In this document: piece after piece, positions 59,353 to 64,000 of the stretch | How positions within the stretch are numbered: position 1 is the first letter of the stretch | How the letters are laid out: the number at the start of each line of letters is the position of its first letter | Assembly (NCBI RefSeq): GCF_000519205.1 | Contig: NZ_JAFB01000014.1 | Location: 1-64,000 of the forward strand | Direction: 5' to 3' | From: Amycolatopsis taiwanensis DSM 45107 | GTDB lineage: Bacteria; Actinomycetota; Actinomycetes; Mycobacteriales; Pseudonocardiaceae | Length of the DNA stretch: 64,000 bases | The notes under the pieces: model-generated | What the model saw: the letters and a program-made list of their open reading frames with translations, nothing else | Told to the model about the DNA's origin: nothing | Databases searched by the model: none | Translations under genes and position numbers: made by a program

Positions 59353-60684
59353 CTACAGCAGGACGATGCCTTCGAGCACGCCGATGGCGCGCAGGTCGCG
59401 GTACCAGCGTTCGACGGGGTGTTCCTTGACGAAGCCGTGCCCGCCGAGTAACTGCACCCCGGCGTTGCCGATTCGCATTCCCTTGTCAGCGGCGAGTTTC
59501 CGGGCCAGTGCGGCCTCGCGCGCGTAGGTCCGGCCCTGCTCGGCTCGCGCGGCCGCCCGCAACATGACCAGCCGCATACCCTCGAGTTCGATGGCGATGT
59601 CGGCGACCGAGAACGCGACCGCCTGCCGGTGACTGATCGGCTCGCCGAAAGCTTTGCGTTCGTTGACGTAAGGCACCACGTAATCGAGAACGGCCTTCCC
59701 CGCGCCGCACGCCAGCGCGGCCCAGCCGAGCCGTGAAAGACGCACCGCCTCGGTGAAAGTCTCTGGCGAACCACCACCGAGTAGCGCGCCCGCAGGCAGC
59801 GAGACGTTGTCCAGGTGCAGCTTTCCGGTGGCCGCGCCTCGAAGTCCCATCGCCGGCTCCGCCTCGACGGTCAAGCCCGACGCCGAAGACTCGACCAGGA
59901 ACAGCGCGGGCCGGAAACCGCCCGGCCCCTCCAGCGCGGCGGAGACAACGAACAACTCGGCCTGCGCGGCGCGTGGCACCAACGACTTCACGCCGTCGAG
60001 CCGGTACCCGGACGGTGTGCGGCGCGCGCGGGTCGTCGGCTGGAACGGGTCGAACAGCGGCTTACTCTCCTGCAACGCGAACGCGGCGGCGGGCACGTTC
60101 TCGCCGACGAAGGCGGGCAGGTAGTCCGCCTGCTGCTGCGTGTCGCCCCACAGGACGAGCGCGGTGCTCACCGCGGAGGGCGCCAGCACGGCCAACGCGA
60201 GCCCGAGATCGCCGTGCGCGAGGGCTTCGGCGATCAACGCCGAGGTGACCACCGACCGTTCTGTTCCGGCGCCGCCGAGTTCCTCCGGAATGCCGATCAG
60301 CGTTACGCCCAGTTCGGCCGCCCGGGCGAGCAGCCCGTCCGGCGGGTTCAGCTTCGCGTCGGCTTCGGCCGCCGCGGGCCGCAGTTGCTCGGCCGCGAAC
60401 TCGCCGACCGTTTCCACGATCATCCGCTGTTCTTCGGTGGGCGTGAGGTCGAACAGTTCCCGCTCCCCGGGCCGGGCGGGGCGTGCGGGTGCGCCGAGCC
60501 GTCGTGCCGAGGCGAACGTCCGGTTCGCGGCGCCCGCCACGCGGAAGCCGTTCTTCGTTGCCGCGGCAAGGAGATTCCGCACCGGCTCGCGCAGTCCCAC
60601 CCGGTCAAGGGTCCTGCTGCCGGCGAGCCGGGTGAGCGCGGCGAGCCCCAGCCCCATCGCATCTCGTTTCCGTGGTGCTGACAC
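59353..60684 (-). CDS. Acyl-CoA dehydrogenase, partner of the next gene
   Basis: 443 residues with an N-terminal extension (MGLGLAALTRLAGSRTL, about 1-60) before the dehydrogenase fold. TPTEEQRMIVETVGEFAAEQLRP, AAFALQESKPLFDP, NERKAFGEPISHRQAVAFSVADIAIELEGMRL and GVQLLGGHGFVKEHPVERWYRDLRAIGVLEGIVLL are visible. The usual GGSD flavin motif is replaced by ALQESKPLFDP, and the end lacks an EGT Glu (LEGIVLL), so it may be a non-catalytic partner. GTG 60684 follows GGGAG; ATG 60657 is possible. Confidence 0.85.
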   Translation of the reverse strand: MSAPRKRDAMGLGLAALTRLAGSRTLDRVGLREPVRNLLAAATKNGFRVAGAANRTFASARRLGAPARPARPGERELFDLTPTEEQRMIVETVGEFAAEQLRPAAAEADAKLNPPDGLLARAAELGVTLIGIPEELGGAGTERSVVTSALIAEALAHGDLGLALAVLAPSAVSTALVLWGDTQQQADYLPAFVGENVPAAAFALQESKPLFDPFQPTTRARRTPSGYRLDGVKSLVPRAAQAELFVVSAALEGPGGFRPALFLVESSASGLTVEAEPAMGLRGAATGKLHLDNVSLPAGALLGGGSPETFTEAVRLSRLGWAALACGAGKAVLDYVVPYVNERKAFGEPISHRQAVAFSVADIAIELEGMRLVMLRAAARAEQGRTYAREAALARKLAADKGMRIGNAGVQLLGGHGFVKEHPVERWYRDLRAIGVLEGIVLL

Positions 60685-60707
60685 GTAACCCACTCCCGTC
60701 GGAGGTG

Positions 60708-60727
60708 AACCTACTGGCGAGTAGGTT
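60708..60727. promoter_or_regulatory. TetR-type operator before the acyl-CoA dehydrogenase operon
   Basis: AACCTACT-GGCG-AGTAGGTT is a perfect 8-bp inverted repeat, 24 bp ahead of the GTG start of the dehydrogenase operon. Lipid-metabolism operators of this form bind TetR-type repressors; the tandem TetR protein at the window end is a candidate. Confidence 0.6.
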
Positions 60728-60863
60728 AGCACGCCGGGCCACCTACGCTGTAACAGCCGGTGCCGGGGTGCCCACGCGATCCCGGCCCGGGCCGGGGAAA
60801 CTCGGCCCTGGCCGGGTATCGGCGGCCAGGCAGCGCCAGGTATCACTCAGCGGTGAGTGTGGT

Positions 60864-61334
60864 TCAGGCGGACGTCGCCGCGTGGTGGTTTTTGAAGTAG
60901 GACGAAGACTTCCGATTCCACAGCAGCGCAACGGCCGTCAATCCGCTCAGGCACGGCAGCACGCCGGCCAGCGTCATGACAAGTGGGTGTGGCTGGCTGA
61001 AGTTGTACGCGGCCATGAGGCTGCCGAGCACGATGACCGCGGCACCCACGCCGCGCACCCAGCGCTTGCCCCGTTGGCTTGCCCGTGCCATCCACAGGAA
61101 CAGGACCGTGCCGGCTACGGCGAGGGTGAACAGGTAGGTGAGGATGCTGGATTCCGCCATCCCGATCTGGTCGGTGTCGCGCTGCGGATAGATCTGGTGG
61201 AGGTGCTGGGCGAGGCCGCCGCCTGCGGCCTGGGCGATCACGATCACGGCCGCGGAGATCACGGCCAGGGCTGCGGCGAAGTACAGCGTGGTGACGGCAT
61301 TGCGGACTGTTCTGGGTGGACGCTGCATGTTCAT
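60864..61334 (-). CDS. Small integral membrane protein
   Basis: 156 residues with four membrane segments (about 16-35, 68-83, 95-110 and 122-140). Contains QIYPQRDTDQIGMAESSILTYLF and a C-terminal basic tail. I do not recognise a function. It is divergent from a TetR regulator 75 bp away and is probably its target, which suggests a stress or efflux-related role. The ATG is at 61334, with ATG 61328 a possible alternative. Confidence 0.75.
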   Translation of the reverse strand: MNMQRPPRTVRNAVTTLYFAAALAVISAAVIVIAQAAGGGLAQHLHQIYPQRDTDQIGMAESSILTYLFTLAVAGTVLFLWMARASQRGKRWVRGVGAAVIVLGSLMAAYNFSQPHPLVMTLAGVLPCLSGLTAVALLWNRKSSSYFKNHHAATSA

Positions 61335-61347
61335 CGGATCCCTCCAC

Positions 61348-61385
61348 TTGGAGCATTTTTGGAACTTGAGATATTATGTCCCAAA
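61348..61385. promoter_or_regulatory. Promoter and operator for the TetR/membrane protein pair
   Basis: TTTGGAAC (61358-61365) is inverted as GTCCCAAA (61378-61385), with one mismatch. On the plus strand TTGGAG (61348-61353), an 18-base spacer and TATTAT (61372-61377) form a promoter for the regulator. The operator covers the -10, consistent with autorepression. Confidence 0.5.
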
Positions 61386-61408
61386 CTTCAGGCGAGAGTA
61401 GAGGCAGG

Positions 61409-62251
61409 ATGACGAACAAGCAACCACCCGCAGGGCTGGCCCGGCGCCGACCCCGCCTCACCGATGCCGAGACCGCACAGCGGATGCTGGACGCCGCAAT
61501 GGCGATGGTCGAGGACACCGGCTTGACCGTGAGCCTGGATCACATCAGCTTCGAGGACGTCATCCGCGACGCCGGTGTCGCACGCAGCGCCGCCTACCGT
61601 CGCTGGCCCTACAAGGACATGTTCTTCAGCGACCTGCTCAAGGAACTCGCCAAACAGGCGCCCGCGGCGACCGGTGCCGACGGCCAGGCCGGCGAAGACG
61701 CGTTGCGGCAACTGGCCCGCGAACGGATCGATCAGCTGGCCACTGCCCAGGGACGCCACGATCTTTGCGTCGACCTGCTGCGGCAGGGTGCATTGCGCGA
61801 CTTCGAGGCCATGTACGCCTCAACGCGATGGCGCACCTATATCGCGCTGCACGCGACCTTCCTTGGCCTGGCCGACGGCGAGTTGCGCACCGAGGTCCAG
61901 ACCGCGTTCGACGCCGCCGAACGCCACCTCAACGACCAGATCGCGAAATCGTACGAACGGCTGGCCGCCTTGCTCGGCCTGCACCTGCGGCCCGAGCTTC
62001 ACACCACCTTCGGCGAACTGGCCACCCAGCTGAGCGCGACCATGCGCGGATACGTACTCACCGCGCTGTCCCGGCCAGATCTCGCCGACCGCCACCTTAG
62101 ACAGAGCGCGTTCGGCACTACCGGCGCGGCCGAATGGTCGCAGCCCGCTCTCGGGATCACCGCTGCCGTCCTGTCGTTCCTCGTTCCCGATCCACAGGTC
62201 GAATGGAACGAGGAACGGATCAAGCGGATACAGCAAACGTTGGAGTCCTAG
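61409..62251 (+). CDS. TetR-family regulator
   Basis: 280 residues. HTH at about 20-75 (AETAQRMLDAAMAMVEDTG, SFEDVIRDAGVARSAAYRRWPYKDMFFSDLL). The ligand domain is long, ending NEERIKRIQQTLES. ATG 61409 is preferred over ATG 61376 because AGAGG precedes it, although the spacing is short. It is divergent from the membrane protein and convergent with the GNAT gene, with 4 bp between stops. Confidence 0.85.
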   Translation: MTNKQPPAGLARRRPRLTDAETAQRMLDAAMAMVEDTGLTVSLDHISFEDVIRDAGVARSAAYRRWPYKDMFFSDLLKELAKQAPAATGADGQAGEDALRQLARERIDQLATAQGRHDLCVDLLRQGALRDFEAMYASTRWRTYIALHATFLGLADGELRTEVQTAFDAAERHLNDQIAKSYERLAALLGLHLRPELHTTFGELATQLSATMRGYVLTALSRPDLADRHLRQSAFGTTGAAEWSQPALGITAAVLSFLVPDPQVEWNEERIKRIQQTLES

Positions 62252-62255
62252 AGCT

Positions 62256-62852
62256 TCACGCCGTGCGACGTGCGGACCATTCGTCGGCAAGCATCGCGAA
62301 GTCGAGTTCGGTGGACCACTGTCCTTTGAAGAGTTCGTTCTGCACCAAGCGAGCTTCCTGCCGCATCCCCAGTCGACGCGCCAGTTGCGCCGACGCCTCG
62401 TTGCGCTCGTCGAGCCGCGCAACGATGCGGTGCAGGCCGAGTTCCTCGAAGCCGAGGCGAAGGACCGCGCTCGCCGCCTCGGTGGCAAAACCGCGGCCAC
62501 CGAAGTCGGGATTGAAGACATAGCCGAGTTCCCCGCTTGCGTGCTCGCGGCTGTGCCAGAACAGCACTACGTCGCCGATCAATTCATCGGTTTCGGCTAT
62601 CACGACACCGAGCGTCAGTGCCTGCCCCTCCTCGGTGAGTTCGCGGCGAGCCCACGAGGACGAAATTCGTTCGCTGATGAGCTCGCGGGTCATCGGCTCG
62701 AACGGTACGTAACGACAGACTTCGGGCCGGCTTCGGTAGGCGTGTAACGCCTCGACATCATGGGCGGACAGTGGACGCAGCAACAGCCGTTCGGTGGAGA
62801 CCGGATACTGGGGACGCAGGTAGGGCCGAGTGGGGGTTAGCACGTCGATCAT
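62256..62852 (-). CDS. GNAT-family acetyltransferase (RimJ-like)
   Basis: 198 residues. TERLLLRPLSAHDVEALHAYR, EVCRYVPFEPMT, IGDVVLFWHSREHASGELGYVFNPDFGGRGFATEAASAVLRLGFEELGLHRIVARLDERNEASAQLARRLGMRQEARLVQNELFKGQW is the classical ribosomal-protein/small-molecule RimJ/RimL type. The target is unknown. It is convergent with the TetR gene. The ATG is at 62850-62852. Confidence 0.87.
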   Translation of the reverse strand: MIDVLTPTRPYLRPQYPVSTERLLLRPLSAHDVEALHAYRSRPEVCRYVPFEPMTRELISERISSSWARRELTEEGQALTLGVVIAETDELIGDVVLFWHSREHASGELGYVFNPDFGGRGFATEAASAVLRLGFEELGLHRIVARLDERNEASAQLARRLGMRQEARLVQNELFKGQWSTELDFAMLADEWSARRTA

Positions 62853-62895
62853 TGTGACCTACCAGGTTCTTTCCGGCGCACGGCAGGCCACCGGG

Positions 62896-64000
62896 CTAGT
62901 CGTTGAGCACCGCGTTCATCAGCGCGACGAGTTCCATCGCCAGCCGCGGGCGGCTCGCGATGCGGCGGGTGCGGGTGAGGTCGTTCGCGATGGTCAGCGC
63001 CGCGTGCACGGTGATCTTGGCTTCGCGAGCGGTCAACCCCGGCCGCGCGGTGCGGAGCAGGTCGACCCACTGGGCCACGTAATCCCGTTGCACACGAACG
63101 AGATCGGCCCGGTCCCGTTCCGGAATGTTCGCGCGGTCGGCGGAAAGTCCCACGGCGAGCTCGAACGACCCGGTCAGTGCGCGCACGTAAGACTCCGCGA
63201 GCCGCCGCAATGCCTCGGTTTCGTCGGCGCTGGTACGCAGCGCCTGCTCGGCGTCGAGCGCCAGACGGCCGGCGGCGCGGCGGGCGATCGCGCAGAGCAA
63301 AGCCGCCTTGCTGGGGAAGTGCTTGTAGATGCTGGGGCCGGAAATGCCCGCGGCCGCGCCGATCTCCTCCATGCTCACGGCGTGGAAGCCGTTGCGGTGG
63401 AACAGTTCGGTCGCCGCCGTCAGCAACTGCTCGCGCCGTGATCGTGTGCCGATACCTGACGTGACCGGCGCCTCCGGAGGCGTGGGCACGCCGCTCGGCA
63501 ACTCCGCGTGCAGGACCCGTTTGGCGAGATCGACCAGCAGGGCCACGAACCGCTGCCTGGCCACGCTGGTGTGATGCACCGCCACGCTGCCGAACACGCT
63601 CAGCGTCGCCCAGCACAGCAGTTCCGCATCGGGTGCGGCCAACTCCGGGCGGACCGTGAGCAGCATCTTGGTCCACGTGCCGAGCACGGCAGTGGACCGC
63701 TTCGCGATCTCGCGCTGGTCCTGCGGTTTGAGGTGCCGGCCTTCCCAGCGCCACAACGCGGTGATGTCGCGTCTCTCCACCGATGCGGCTGCCAGGCGGC
63801 CGAGCAGCGCCTCGATCCGCCCGTGCTCCAGCGCCGCGAGCGCCTCCTCCGTGCCACGTTCCAGGTCCTCGAGCCCGGACAGCAGCACGTAGGCGAGGAT
63901 CGCCTGTTTGTCGGCGAAGTGCCGGTACAGTGCCGGCCCGGTGACGCCGGCCGCCGCGGCGATGTCGTTGATGCCGACGCCGGCGTAGCCGCGCGCGCGG
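62896..64000 (-). CDS. Tandem TetR-family regulator, N-terminus outside the window
   Basis: About 368 residues are visible. Two TetR units lie in one chain: the first begins beyond the edge (GVGINDIAAAAGVTGPALYRHFADKQAILAYVLL), the second starts near SRREQLLTAATELFHRNGFHAVSMEEIGAAAGISGPSIYKHFPSKAALL. Each HTH is followed by a TetR C-terminal helical domain. Double TetR proteins occur in actinomycete lipid-metabolism regulation. The frame is open to the window end without a stop. Confidence 0.85.
   Translation of the reverse strand, partial: RARGYAGVGINDIAAAAGVTGPALYRHFADKQAILAYVLLSGLEDLERGTEEALAALEHGRIEALLGRLAAASVERRDITALWRWEGRHLKPQDQREIAKRSTAVLGTWTKMLLTVRPELAAPDAELLCWATLSVFGSVAVHHTSVARQRFVALLVDLAKRVLHAELPSGVPTPPEAPVTSGIGTRSRREQLLTAATELFHRNGFHAVSMEEIGAAAGISGPSIYKHFPSKAALLCAIARRAAGRLALDAEQALRTSADETEALRRLAESYVRALTGSFELAVGLSADRANIPERDRADLVRVQRDYVAQWVDLLRTARPGLTAREAKITVHAALTIANDLTRTRRIASRPRLAMELVALMNAVLND

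Overview
The window is chromosomal DNA from a very high-GC actinomycete. Genes carry strong G/C in the third codon position, GTG and TTG starts are common, and several genes look leaderless. A fused 2-oxoglutarate decarboxylase (Kgd type), an F420-type luciferase-like oxidoreductase, a PucR regulator, paired acyl-CoA dehydrogenases and many TetR regulators point to Pseudonocardiaceae. An Amycolatopsis-like genome is my best guess, from recognition only. I see no rRNA, tRNA, phage or CRISPR array.

Layout. Positions 1-2.6 kb are a patchy edge: the tail of a probable transposase, the tail of an unknown gene, a membrane-anchored PQQ-type propeller and a dTDP-sugar 3,5-epimerase, followed by 30-bp direct repeats. 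From 2.9 to 10.7 kb are malic enzyme, an orphan OpuCA/ProV-like ATPase, a secreted subtilisin and kgd. From 10.9 to 18.8 kb are an HxlR regulator divergent from a quinone oxidoreductase, an SGNH hydrolase, an F420-type oxidoreductase, an MFS transporter, two hypotheticals and a GlcD-like flavoprotein. From 18.9 to 24.5 kb a two-component system faces a lipoprotein, adaptor, ATPase and FtsX operon, probably its target. From 24.6 to 27.0 kb lies a small accessory cassette: two paralogous unknown genes, one fused to a WapI-like immunity domain and cut by an in-frame TAG, plus an HD hydrolase. Similar 22-nt repeats and hairpins lie on both sides of it.

From 27.1 to 35 kb are a double-length ABC exporter, alanine dehydrogenase and a second quinone oxidoreductase. 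From 35.2 to 40.4 kb are a MOSC protein, a PucR regulator, an FAD monooxygenase and a TetR regulator. From 41.6 to 46.4 kb is an acyl-CoA carboxylase beta, alpha and acyl-CoA dehydrogenase operon, probably for leucine/isovalerate breakdown. Its promoter carries two GTTA-N8-TAAC palindromes of the same form as the one before the TetR gene, so regulator and target can be paired. Methionine aminopeptidase, a GNAT and an alpha/beta hydrolase follow. From 48.8 to 57.3 kb are an MmpS-like protein, a NarL-type two-component system, an SDR, a PhaC-like hydrolase, a BrkB-family membrane protein, a lipoprotein, a divergent CGNR regulator/haloacid dehalogenase pair and a RibD/DHFR-like reductase. From 57.4 to 64 kb are a decayed SDR gene, a two-gene acyl-CoA dehydrogenase operon, a divergent TetR/membrane protein pair, a GNAT and a tandem TetR protein running off the edge.

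The most striking non-coding feature is a set of intergenic repeats. Family A has 22-nt units (24.5, 26.9, 35.1 and 57.9 kb). Family B has 21-nt units (18.8, 32.1 and 55.1 kb). Both alternate between GGGACACG-like and GGGA(A)CTCG-like cores. A third family is an interrupted palindrome beginning ATGAGTGACCCGTTACT (4.2, 6.9 and 14.7 kb).
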